Part shown: positions 14,606 to 23,161 of the stretch, piece after piece
Layout of the letters: each line of letters opens with the position of its first letter
Numbering within the stretch: position 1 is the stretch's first letter
Source of the DNA: a virus
Virus record (IMG/VR): IMGVR_UViG_3300017741_002102
Span: 1 to 23,428 of that record
DNA: 23,428 nt
Direction: 5' to 3' (one strand)
Notes under the pieces: model-generated
What the model saw: only the letters and a program-made list of their open reading frames with translations
Told to the model about the DNA's origin: nothing
The model's database searches: none
Program-made: the position numbers and the translations under genes

Positions 14606-17600
14606 TGGATAATGAAGATAAAGTTATGCAACTTCTTGATGATCTCAAAGAAAAATACGGAGAGTTTTTAGACAGTACTGCTAGTGAAGCAGGAGATGGC
14701 AGCGGTTTACATTTTGATTTAACAAGTGGAAATATAATCAATGGTAATGAAATATATATAGAATCATTTTATTTAAAACCTGAAGCACAAGGTCAAGGCA
14801 TTGGTAGAAAAATGGTTGACGCTTTAAAACAATTATCAGACGAAATAAATGTACCTATTACTTTATTAGATAAAACTTTAGAATCAGCATACAGTAGTAG
14901 CTTTTGGAGAAACATGGGATTTGATCTTGATGATGATACAGCTTCAGCATTCTATAATTACGAAGGAGATCCTCAAAGTTCAAGATTTGCAAAAGAAAGT
15001 TTGCTATTAGACGAAGGACTATCTGACGATGTTGCAGAAGTTAACAATGACTTTGTATATGAGAAATTTAAAGATCGTCAGAACACAGCAGACAATGTAA
15101 TTTTTAAAGAAGCACAAGATGGGACTATAGAACTTCTTGTTATTAAACGCAAGCGTGGTCCACATAGAGATTTGTTTGCGTTACCTGGTGGCATAGTTGA
15201 AGCAGAAATGTCTGATGAAAAAATAATTAAAAGTGTTGTTGATCCTAATGAAGTAGGACGTTTGCAAGAGTTCTATTTTAATATTGATGGTAAATTTATA
15301 CCAAACGAAAGCGGAAGTGCTTCTAGAATTTTTGCATTAGAAGCATTGCGTGAAGCAGTTGAAGAAGTTGGTTTAGAGAGTAAATTTATTAGAGCTTCAC
15401 AACCTTTACCTATTAAATACAATAGATATGATTGGGACGCAAGAGCAGCTAGTGGTGTAAACGTTGGTGGTGCGTTTACGATTATAAAAGATTTACAAAA
15501 TGATGAAGTAGTCAACGGACAAATAAAATCTACTTTTACAGAATGGAAACCAAAAGCAGGAGATGACGCTTTATCTTATCAATGGATAAAACTTGAAGAT
15601 GTTATTGACGGATCAGCAGAACTTGCATTTGGACACACAGAGTTTGTAGAAGACGCATTAACAACTTCTTTAAAAAACAAATATTTTGATAAATCTAATA
15701 TGTTTACAATAATTAAAGGCACAGCTGTATATGATTTTGAAGATGTTGAAAATCTTAAAATACAAACACAAGCTGCTGCAAAACGAAACATTGATATTAT
15801 AAACGGTAGTAATGTAGTACGTGAACAAGTTGGTCAACCAATAATACCTATAGAAGGTAACAATGTTATTGATCGTCAAAACAAAGCAATGATTGATAGC
15901 ATTAGACAAATGGGTAAAATGGATTATGGCAATAATATAAAATTCAATGCTATGGATCAAATGAGATCTGACTTTATATTTATAGATATTATGCACTCTG
16001 CAATAAAAAACCCAACAATAGTTACATTAGGTTCTGCAGATATTGAAGGCAATGTAGTACCTACAAGAAATCAAATGATGAACAGCGAGTTTATTTTTGA
16101 CGCAGACCTAACTGAGAAAGGTAAAAAGCGCGTTACAAAATTAATTACAGAACATACTAAAAGATATTACAGATCTTTATTAAAAAGAAAATTAAACGAA
16201 GGCATGCAAATAACACCAGTTATTGTTGCTATGCAACAAAATGCAGATAAAATTATTAACAGTCAAGAATTTAAAACAATAATTTCAGAATCATTTGAAC
16301 GAGTAATGGTGGAAGAAGCAGATGACAATTTGTATTATTTAAAAAGTGCTGATACTGACGCTGCACTTTATTCTTTTTTAGATCCCCAAAATACAATCAT
16401 TGCTAAAGAAGGTTTAGAGGTTGCAGTTGATGATCTTATTGAGTATCAAAAAAATAACAATCCTGCAGTAGGTAATGCGATGGAATCTATTAGAAATAAA
16501 AATAACAAGTTTTATACTAAAACATTTCCCGAAGAGATATATACACCTGCATGGGATTACTATAAAAACAATTCACCTGCTATGCCTGAAGCTATGTTAG
16601 ATACACAAAAGCTAGTTAAAACTGCTGACGGTAATTTAAGTGGGATGGTTTATCACGGTGGTAATGGTCTTAACGCAAAAGGTAGAAAAGTTTTAGACAT
16701 ACTGCAAACATATTTACCTGCTACAAATTTTGGAACAACTGCACCTATGATGGAATTTGAAAATACTATGCAAGGATTTTTAAACCGTATTACCTACGAA
16801 AATAATATTGACTGGTTAGATCCTAGAAAATATAGAAACCAACAACTACGTTTAAATTATATGTACACAACTTCAAATCCATTTCTTGCAGCTTCATATG
16901 CAACAGGTGGTCATAATCCAGGAACAATAAGTGCTATGAATAATGAAGTGTTCGACGCAGTATATCAAATATTAAATCACCAAGATATTCTAGATGTAGA
17001 TGATACAGACTTAATAGACATGATGAATCGTGATTTACGTGAAATTGGTTTAGAAGTAGTAGTGAATCCTAAAGAAGGAAACTATTTAAAAAGTGTAACT
17101 AATGAAAACACATTGTTAGTTGATCCAGGTATTATGCAAATAAAATTCAATGCAGAACCAAATTCAATATTACATACAGACATGCCACTTATAAGACAAA
17201 CTAATAATCCTAATGTTACAAAACTATTAGGACAGGTTATACAGAACTCTAGTCCTGAACATGTGCTATCAGAAGAGTCACTTGATTATTTAATAGAAGA
17301 TTTACACAAAGCAGCAACAAGTAGAGATTTTCAAGTTATAAGAACTGAAGAAGCAGATAGAATAGTTTCTCAAATGTTACTTGACGCAAGAAAAGATGGT
17401 CCTGCAAGAGAAACAATTAAAAAATATTATACAAATATTATGAGTACCGATGAAGGTATGGAAGTTGTTATTAAAAATATTCTTAAAGGCAAAGATGAAT
17501 TTAAAATAAACTTTAGTAATATGCAAGATATTATGGCAGGAATGATTAGACCAAGAGAAGCAATAGCAACTGAACTATATAATGAAGCATTTCAGTATAT

Positions 17601-19371
17601 TAAAAAAGTTGATCGTACTTTTGATAGTACAACATTTGTTACTCCCGAATGGTACCATACGAATCGAACTACAGCAGGACACGTTTTATTTACTGCAAAA
17701 GCAGATGAGTTTTTTCCATATAAAAGAATACAATTTGAAGATATGTTTGAATTTGCTGCAACGCAAGTAGATCCTGCTTCACTAGGTTCACATCAAGCTA
17801 TTTCTGAATTGTTGTCCATTAAAAATATTACAGAGTATCTAAATGATTATCCACAACTTAAAGCAGAGTTCTTTAAAGATTTACCATTGGAAATGGGATA
17901 TGAATATATTGCAAAAGGTGGGAATGGAATCAGCATAAATGATAATCTCCTACAAGATATGGCTATAGCTGCTGAACTAATTAGACAAAAACATGCACTA
18001 CGCTATGAAGCAAAAAATCTAGATGGTAACTTTAGAGACTATAATCCTAATGAAAATGGTGGAAGTAAGTTAGTAGATGATTTAGTTTACGAATCTTTTG
18101 GTTTTAAAGATGGAGATAGAGACCTTATAAACTTTTTAAATCAGATGAATGGACAAACTAGAAGCACTCCAATACCAGGAGGAAATCCAACTAAATACGC
18201 AGATATAGCTTTATTAAAATCTCTATCCGAAAGCGGTATAGAGATAGTTGCAGGTACAGGCGGTGGTCGTCAAAGAAATAATTTCCATGATGTTTTCGGT
18301 ATAGTAGATCCAGGTGACAAGTTTGGTACAGGAATACCAAGAAAAACAACCTACGATATTAAAGCAACAGAATTAAATGAAGATACTTTATTTTTACTTG
18401 ATCAAATAAATATGGGTACAACAAGTCTTAATGATCTTGATGATAACAGTATTAAACAAATTGCTAATTTTATACCTATAGAGACAATTATGCAAAATGA
18501 AGAACTTACTGATATAAAAAAACAACAGTATTTAGAGTTGTATAGTACATTAAATATTAATGACGAACGGTTTTTTAATCTTAGTGAAATAAATCCTACA
18601 GCAATTGATGGTGTATTTTTACAAAACTTTGACGAGCTTAGAGAACTTATTGCAAGACAATCTATATTTGGTGATGTCCAAGATAACGTAGTACAAAATC
18701 ATGCAACAAAAGTTATGGATGAATTGTTTGCACAAGTACCTGCAGAAAATGTAGCAAAAGTAGCAGCAAGAAATGGTCTACTCCAAACATTAGGTAATGG
18801 GTTTGATCTATTTGACGCTGCAGTATTAGGACCAGTTATGTTAGATCTTTTAGTTTCAAAGACAACAGGTGTAGGAAATGCTACTGAAACTATAGGTGGT
18901 GCAGTCGCAGATGTTGCACAAGACATTTATGATCCAAGCAAAACTGACACAACTTTTGAAAAGCTATATGGATCTCCTGAAGATCAAGGTACCTTAGCAG
19001 GTAGTGTAAGTGGTACATTCGATATATATAAAGAAGCAGCTAATCCTATAGTTGAAGAAGCAAAGAACAATAAGTTACTCGGACCAATGTTTGAGAGTAT
19101 TAAAGAAGGTGCTATTTCAGCATTAGATACTGTCAAAGATGGGTTCGGTATGAACGATTGGATATACAATGTCAAAAGAGATATGTATGTATCTACTAAA
19201 CTAAAAGAAAAAGGTTACAATGGTAAAGATAGACGTATACCATCAGGACTTGTTTCACAACTAGAATCAGAATATGAAGCAGGTTTACCAAAACTAGAAG
19301 ATAAATACGGGAGACCATTAGATGTTGCTGACAGTACTAATTTTCCTAAGTACAATCCAGGTAGGAGATAA
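14605..19371 (+). CDS. Polyvalent virion protein: GNAT + Nudix + ADP-ribosyltransferase-like, 1588 aa
   Basis: Residues about 30-118 are a GNAT acetyltransferase domain: FYLKPEAQGQGIGRKMVDAL has the acetyl-CoA loop Q62-x-x-G-x-G, followed by ITLLD and FWRNMGFD. Residues about 163-357 are a Nudix hydrolase: LLVIKRKRGPHRDLFALPGG, G195-x5-E201, then REAVEEVGL (249-257), with an extra ~40 residues between these halves of the Nudix box. Residues about 680-860 look like an ADP-ribosyltransferase: MVYHGG (H684), MYTTSNPFLAASYATGG (Y765), and a later strand IMQIKFNAEPNSILHTD. The remaining 700 residues are unrecognised and end in a hydrophobic stretch (VLGPVMLDLLV) plus a charged tail. Large phage proteins joining such enzymes are known as polyvalent proteins and are thought to be injected. 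Nudix and GNAT calls are strong; ART is moderate. GGAAG precedes the ATG. Confidence 0.8.
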   Translation: MDNEDKVMQLLDDLKEKYGEFLDSTASEAGDGSGLHFDLTSGNIINGNEIYIESFYLKPEAQGQGIGRKMVDALKQLSDEINVPITLLDKTLESAYSSSFWRNMGFDLDDDTASAFYNYEGDPQSSRFAKESLLLDEGLSDDVAEVNNDFVYEKFKDRQNTADNVIFKEAQDGTIELLVIKRKRGPHRDLFALPGGIVEAEMSDEKIIKSVVDPNEVGRLQEFYFNIDGKFIPNESGSASRIFALEALREAVEEVGLESKFIRASQPLPIKYNRYDWDARAASGVNVGGAFTIIKDLQNDEVVNGQIKSTFTEWKPKAGDDALSYQWIKLEDVIDGSAELAFGHTEFVEDALTTSLKNKYFDKSNMFTIIKGTAVYDFEDVENLKIQTQAAAKRNIDIINGSNVVREQVGQPIIPIEGNNVIDRQNKAMIDSIRQMGKMDYGNNIKFNAMDQMRSDFIFIDIMHSAIKNPTIVTLGSADIEGNVVPTRNQMMNSEFIFDADLTEKGKKRVTKLITEHTKRYYRSLLKRKLNEGMQITPVIVAMQQNADKIINSQEFKTIISESFERVMVEEADDNLYYLKSADTDAALYSFLDPQNTIIAKEGLEVAVDDLIEYQKNNNPAVGNAMESIRNKNNKFYTKTFPEEIYTPAWDYYKNNSPAMPEAMLDTQKLVKTADGNLSGMVYHGGNGLNAKGRKVLDILQTYLPATNFGTTAPMMEFENTMQGFLNRITYENNIDWLDPRKYRNQQLRLNYMYTTSNPFLAASYATGGHNPGTISAMNNEVFDAVYQILNHQDILDVDDTDLIDMMNRDLREIGLEVVVNPKEGNYLKSVTNENTLLVDPGIMQIKFNAEPNSILHTDMPLIRQTNNPNVTKLLGQVIQNSSPEHVLSEESLDYLIEDLHKAATSRDFQVIRTEEADRIVSQMLLDARKDGPARETIKKYYTNIMSTDEGMEVVIKNILKGKDEFKINFSNMQDIMAGMIRPREAIATELYNEAFQYIKKVDRTFDSTTFVTPEWYHTNRTTAGHVLFTAKADEFFPYKRIQFEDMFEFAATQVDPASLGSHQAISELLSIKNITEYLNDYPQLKAEFFKDLPLEMGYEYIAKGGNGISINDNLLQDMAIAAELIRQKHALRYEAKNLDGNFRDYNPNENGGSKLVDDLVYESFGFKDGDRDLINFLNQMNGQTRSTPIPGGNPTKYADIALLKSLSESGIEIVAGTGGGRQRNNFHDVFGIVDPGDKFGTGIPRKTTYDIKATELNEDTLFLLDQINMGTTSLNDLDDNSIKQIANFIPIETIMQNEELTDIKKQQYLELYSTLNINDERFFNLSEINPTAIDGVFLQNFDELRELIARQSIFGDVQDNVVQNHATKVMDELFAQVPAENVAKVAARNGLLQTLGNGFDLFDAAVLGPVMLDLLVSKTTGVGNATETIGGAVADVAQDIYDPSKTDTTFEKLYGSPEDQGTLAGSVSGTFDIYKEAANPIVEEAKNNKLLGPMFESIKEGAISALDTVKDGFGMNDWIYNVKRDMYVSTKLKEKGYNGKDRRIPSGLVSQLESEYEAGLPKLEDKYGRPLDVADSTNFPKYNPGRR

Positions 19372-19372
19372 T

Positions 19373-20251
19373 ATGTTTGACGCAAGAAGTTTTCCAGTTA
19401 TAGAGGGTGGAGGTAATTATCCACTTATTAAATATAGAGAAGACGGTATTGGTGTAGTAGATCCTAACAGAGTATATGAAGCTATGATGAATCACAGAAA
19501 ATCTAATGCTAGAGACTACAACGGTAGAAAAAAAGTAGCATGGTATGAAAACGGTAAAGACATGGCAGATGAACTGTTAACAGTATTTGGTGTTGAGAGT
19601 GCAAGTAATCGCACTAAAGATGGTGAGATTTTAAATATTAATAATATACCTTACAATGCACATGCAGAATATAACGTACCAGGTAGTGGTGAAAGTTATG
19701 GATTAATGCAAATAGACGTTATGGGTGACAATAAAACCTATGTGATGATGGCAATGGATAATAAGTATGCAGAGGAAATAAATAAAGCTACTTCAGTAAC
19801 TGAACGTAACGCTATAGGTGCAAAGCTATTTGAAGAAAATAGAGATGAAGCTATAGGTTTTCTTAAAGACATAAACAATATAGATAAACATATGATGATT
19901 GCTAGTACTATATTTAATGACAATGGTATGGATGGTTGGAATGCTTACGGTAATTATAAGAATGGTAACGATCAGGGATTTAAAGATCTATATGAATCAG
20001 TACAATTAGCTAATGAAGAGCGTGTGTACAGCACATGGGACCAGGATCTTATGATTCAAAACCGTAAGAACACAGCAGACATGTTACGTATATTGGAATT
20101 ACGTGACGAAATGCCTGTTAATATAGAGGATAGAGCGAAAGCATTGATAGACGCATACACTTCTTTAAAAGAAAGACGTGAAGATATGACTGATTTTGCT
20201 GATAAGAAAATAGAAAAACTAAAACCATTTGCAGGGATATATGGCAGCTAA
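19373..20251 (+). CDS. Virion-associated lytic transglycosylase/lysozyme-like protein, 292 aa
   Basis: Likely cuts peptidoglycan during DNA entry. The core reads LLTVFGVESASNRT, with E75 as the probable catalytic acid, followed by GSGESYGLMQIDVMG, which matches the 'G..GLMQI' motif of SLT/GH23 enzymes, and later MMIASTIFNDNGMDGWNAYG, like the C-terminal SLT segment. The ~80 N-terminal residues and the helical C-terminal 80 residues are not recognised. An upstream TTG at 19322 would add 17 residues, but GTAGGAG directly before ATG 19373 decides the start. There is no signal peptide from this start, consistent with a virion rather than a secreted endolysin. Its last bases overlap the next gene. 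Confidence 0.75.
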   Translation: MFDARSFPVIEGGGNYPLIKYREDGIGVVDPNRVYEAMMNHRKSNARDYNGRKKVAWYENGKDMADELLTVFGVESASNRTKDGEILNINNIPYNAHAEYNVPGSGESYGLMQIDVMGDNKTYVMMAMDNKYAEEINKATSVTERNAIGAKLFEENRDEAIGFLKDINNIDKHMMIASTIFNDNGMDGWNAYGNYKNGNDQGFKDLYESVQLANEERVYSTWDQDLMIQNRKNTADMLRILELRDEMPVNIEDRAKALIDAYTSLKERREDMTDFADKKIEKLKPFAGIYGS

Positions 20252-21482
20252 TTTAATACCACAGTTACCAAGCGATACACAAGTTTGGCAAGAGATAAAT
20301 GAATCAGGTCAATCTATATATTATCTTGTTTATAAACTACCGCAAGAAGCAGCAGAACTATCACCTGGTTTAGAGAACTTTACATTCAGATATAAGGTTA
20401 AAGATTTGAAATCAATTACTGCTACAGGTACTGTAACACCTGACGTAGTCATTACAAAGAATGGCGAAGTCTATAGTACAGAAGGTAGTTCAAATATTAC
20501 AGCTGATGAATATACAAACAGTTTTTACTTTGGAGATCATACGCAACTAGCAGCTATACATGGTGGTATGGAAGCAGGTGCAGTTGGTTATGAATACTTT
20601 ATAGAAGCATTAGAACAAGAGTCTAAATATAAACCTTACATATTCAGTAAGAATGCAGCAGGTCAATATGATTATCTTGCCGTTGCATTAGAAGCAGCTA
20701 AAGAAGGTAGGACAGCTAGAGAATCAGAACTATCACAAACTACCTGGTGGCTAAAGCATACAGATACAGAGAGACAGCAGATGAACTTTGCACATAAAGA
20801 TCCTGCTACATTTAGTCAACAAGGTATTAAAACAAGAGAAGATATTATTGGCAGGATGTTATCAGCAGGTTTAACAACATTAGATCCTGCAGTCATTGAC
20901 GCTATTACACAGAAAAAACAATACGGTATGTTTGATGATAAAGATATAACTAACACGATTAACAAACTTGCTAATCCATTAATTAGATTTACATTAGATC
21001 CTGAAGTTAAAGCTGCATTAGAAGGCAAGACTTTAGAAACTATAGAATTTACAAGACAAATGGAAAATACAATTAACTCCATACTAGGTCCTGGTACATC
21101 AGATAACTTTAACTTAGAACAACTTAGTGCAGACTATACAGATAACCCTACAGCTTTCACGCAAGAGTTTTTACCTAAGTTACAAGATCAATTTCAAACT
21201 ACATACGCACAGTACAAAGGTACTAACGTCAAAGCATATGAAGAAATAGCACCAAGTTTAAGAAGTGAATGGGTAAGCATAACAGGACAAAAAGCAGACG
21301 AAACCACTGCACAATGGAAACAGTTTGCTGCTACTAATGATATAGCAGAACGTAAAGATATAGCATTCGCAGCAGCAGCAGAGCTAGGTACACAAGCATA
21401 TAGAGATCAAGTAATAAGTGATTTAGAAAACAACTTTGGTAAAGCAGGTGCGCGAGCAACAGGAGGAGGATCGTTTAGATAA
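20241..21482 (+). CDS. Virion structural protein of actinophage type, 413 aa
   Basis: Begins MAANLIPQLPSDTQVWQEIN. An N-terminal strand-rich region (YYLVYKLPQEAAEL, then VVITKNGEVYSTEG) precedes a helical part with TTWWLKHTDTERQQMNFAHK followed by DPATFSQQ. That 'WW...T...R......DPA' pattern is one I associate with internal virion proteins of actinobacteriophages. The C-terminus is Ala-rich and helical. The gene overlaps the transglycosylase by 11 bases. CAGGGA shortly before ATG 20241 favours this start over the TTG at 20229. No enzyme motif is visible. Confidence 0.65.
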   Translation: MAANLIPQLPSDTQVWQEINESGQSIYYLVYKLPQEAAELSPGLENFTFRYKVKDLKSITATGTVTPDVVITKNGEVYSTEGSSNITADEYTNSFYFGDHTQLAAIHGGMEAGAVGYEYFIEALEQESKYKPYIFSKNAAGQYDYLAVALEAAKEGRTARESELSQTTWWLKHTDTERQQMNFAHKDPATFSQQGIKTREDIIGRMLSAGLTTLDPAVIDAITQKKQYGMFDDKDITNTINKLANPLIRFTLDPEVKAALEGKTLETIEFTRQMENTINSILGPGTSDNFNLEQLSADYTDNPTAFTQEFLPKLQDQFQTTYAQYKGTNVKAYEEIAPSLRSEWVSITGQKADETTAQWKQFAATNDIAERKDIAFAAAAELGTQAYRDQVISDLENNFGKAGARATGGGSFR

Positions 21483-22807
21483 TGGCAGATATATTTGATA
21501 GAATAATACAGTTTTTACCTGAAGAAGATAGACAAGCAATTGCAGCTTCAAGACAAACTGGTCCAAGAGCTGTTGCAGCAGGACCTGCAACAATGGCTAA
21601 TGATAGACCATCAGAAGTAGAAGTAGAAGCTATTGCAGATCGATACGTAGCTGAACAAGAAGCAGCTACACAAGGAGATTACAATTTTAAAGATTTAAGT
21701 ATTAATTCAGGACCTGCTACAGATAAATCAGGTGACGATGAAACAGATCCAGTTGTCACAGGTGGTGGTAAATTGGAAAATATGCCACCAAGTGATGAAA
21801 CTGTTATAGAAAATGGAAGGTTACTTGTTTACACTATTGTTAGAGACTCTGAAGGTAACATAGTTAGCAGAACATTTAAAAGTGATCTAGGTCCTAGTGG
21901 CGGAGGAGGAAGCGGTGGTGGAGGAGAAGTAGCACCAGTACCAGGAGATCCTGTAGAAAAATTTAATGTCAAAGAATTTGCACAAGCTAACTATGGTTTC
22001 TTAGGTCAAGAGTTATTAGATTTATTTATTGATGAATACAATGTTAACGGTGGTGACGCAGACGAAGCACTAAGAGGTATGCGTACTACACAAGCATACA
22101 AAGATAAGTTTCCTGGAATCTTTAGAGAAGATGGTACAACACTTAGAATAGAGAGTAATACACCTGAATTAGATTACATAAAAATTAAAGAGGATTACAG
22201 AACATACTTAGAAGATTACAATTTGAATCCTGATTACTTTGAAAATCAAATGACAGACTTGTTTACTAATGACGTAGATCCTAGTACTTTTGCTAACAGA
22301 TTAGAAACTGCATATACATCCTTGTTTACACAGTTTGACGCTGTTAAACAATACTACGTACAAAACTATCCTGGTATATTTCCATCAACAGATGATCTAA
22401 CTGATGAAGCTATATTTGCTTCATTTATTAGTGAAGATATATCATCTGACATAATAGAACAGAGAGTCAAGGTATCACAAATAGGTGGTGCTTTTGGTGA
22501 AGAAGACTTGACTATATCTGCAGATCAAGCACAACGATTAGTTAGTGCAGGACTTAGCGGCACAGGTGCGCAACAGATAGCACAAAGAGCAGAAGCTAGG
22601 TTACCTAGATTACAACGACTTGCTAAAAGATTTACAGGTAGAGAAGACATCTTTGGTTTATCAGAATTTATTGAATCAGAAGTATTCGGTGAAGGTACAG
22701 CAGCACAACTAGAAGAGAGATTAGAGTCAGAACAAGCGTCAGTTTTCACAAGAGCTGAAGGTGCAGCTGCTACACAAGCAGGTGTTACAGGATTAATTGA
22801 ACAATAA
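21482..22807 (+). CDS. Virion structural protein of actinophage type with Gly linker, 441 aa
   Basis: A flexible N-terminal third with a short strand unit (NGRLLVYTIVRDSEGNIVSR) ends in a glycine linker (residues about 138-148). The C-terminal two-thirds contain TTQAYKDKFPGIFREDG, then IKIKEDYRTYLEDYNLNPDY, NDVDPSTFANRLETAYTSL, YVQNYPGIFPSTDDL, and a final segment QIGGAFGEEDLTISADQAQR with LPRLQRLAKRFTG. This order (AYK-RF-G, EY-YR-GL-P-Y, NDV-P-F-RL, then a Y-G/LDP-like strand) closely follows a module I know from large actinobacteriophage virion proteins. AGGAGGAGG precedes the ATG, and TAATG joins both ends. Confidence 0.7.
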   Translation: MADIFDRIIQFLPEEDRQAIAASRQTGPRAVAAGPATMANDRPSEVEVEAIADRYVAEQEAATQGDYNFKDLSINSGPATDKSGDDETDPVVTGGGKLENMPPSDETVIENGRLLVYTIVRDSEGNIVSRTFKSDLGPSGGGGSGGGGEVAPVPGDPVEKFNVKEFAQANYGFLGQELLDLFIDEYNVNGGDADEALRGMRTTQAYKDKFPGIFREDGTTLRIESNTPELDYIKIKEDYRTYLEDYNLNPDYFENQMTDLFTNDVDPSTFANRLETAYTSLFTQFDAVKQYYVQNYPGIFPSTDDLTDEAIFASFISEDISSDIIEQRVKVSQIGGAFGEEDLTISADQAQRLVSAGLSGTGAQQIAQRAEARLPRLQRLAKRFTGREDIFGLSEFIESEVFGEGTAAQLEERLESEQASVFTRAEGAAATQAGVTGLIEQ

Positions 22808-22980
22808 TGTTTAAGTGGGTAAGAGCAAGAAATAAAAAAGGTCACTATAAGTCTGACAAAGCATGGACCTGGTGGAATGACGCTTACAAAATAATATTAA
22901 CAGAACAAGGAAAAAAACTAATTACCGTGTTTTTGTGTGTTATAATAATTCTATTGGCGTGGTCAGTATCCGCCAAGTAA
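22807..22980 (+). CDS. Tail-anchored small membrane protein, 57 aa
   Basis: A basic, Trp-rich N-terminal half (MFKWVRARNKKGHYKSDKAW) is followed by one C-terminal membrane helix, LITVFLCVIIILLAWSV, and the end SAK. The start overlaps the previous stop as TAATG. The topology (cytoplasmic basic domain, C-terminal anchor) could suit a small holin-like or membrane-docking protein; single-helix holins usually have the membrane segment nearer the N-terminus, so this is uncertain. It is the last gene before a structured non-coding stretch. Confidence 0.6.
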   Translation: MFKWVRARNKKGHYKSDKAWTWWNDAYKIILTEQGKKLITVFLCVIIILLAWSVSAK

Positions 22981-22989
22981 ATAATAGAT

Positions 22990-23048
22990 CGACACTCTAG
23001 CTTAGGGTTCCTACGTCCTAGCTACGTATTAAATTCGTAGAGGTGTTG
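22990..23048 (+). promoter_or_regulatory. Candidate structured RNA leader before the scaffold gene
   Basis: CGACACTCTA (22990-22999) can pair with TAGA-GTGTTG (23038-23048, one bulged G and one G.U), enclosing an inner stem GCTTAGG/CCTAGC (23000-23006 with 23017-23022, one bulged T). An alternative hairpin CTACG/CGTAG (23022-23026 with 23036-23040) competes with it. The following 23049-23161 holds a further 6-bp hairpin, ATGTTG/CAACAT (23056-23061 with 23073-23078), and otherwise nothing I recognise. Possible roles are an RNA processing site, a promoter region or a translational control element for the highly expressed head genes. Confidence 0.35.
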
Positions 23049-23161
23049 TATGCGTATGTTGCAGCGCCGATTCAACATGTAATTAAATTTTGTAACCACT
23101 CCCAATATGTACCACACCTTATTGGAGAATAGTGTAATCGTGTGAGAAATGGAGAATATCA

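Noticed and set aside
21895-21930. Glycine-codon run in the 441-residue gene as a DNA repeat or recombination site
   Set aside because: It is explained by an in-frame Gly-rich linker between two protein regions and is too short and irregular to be a repeat element.
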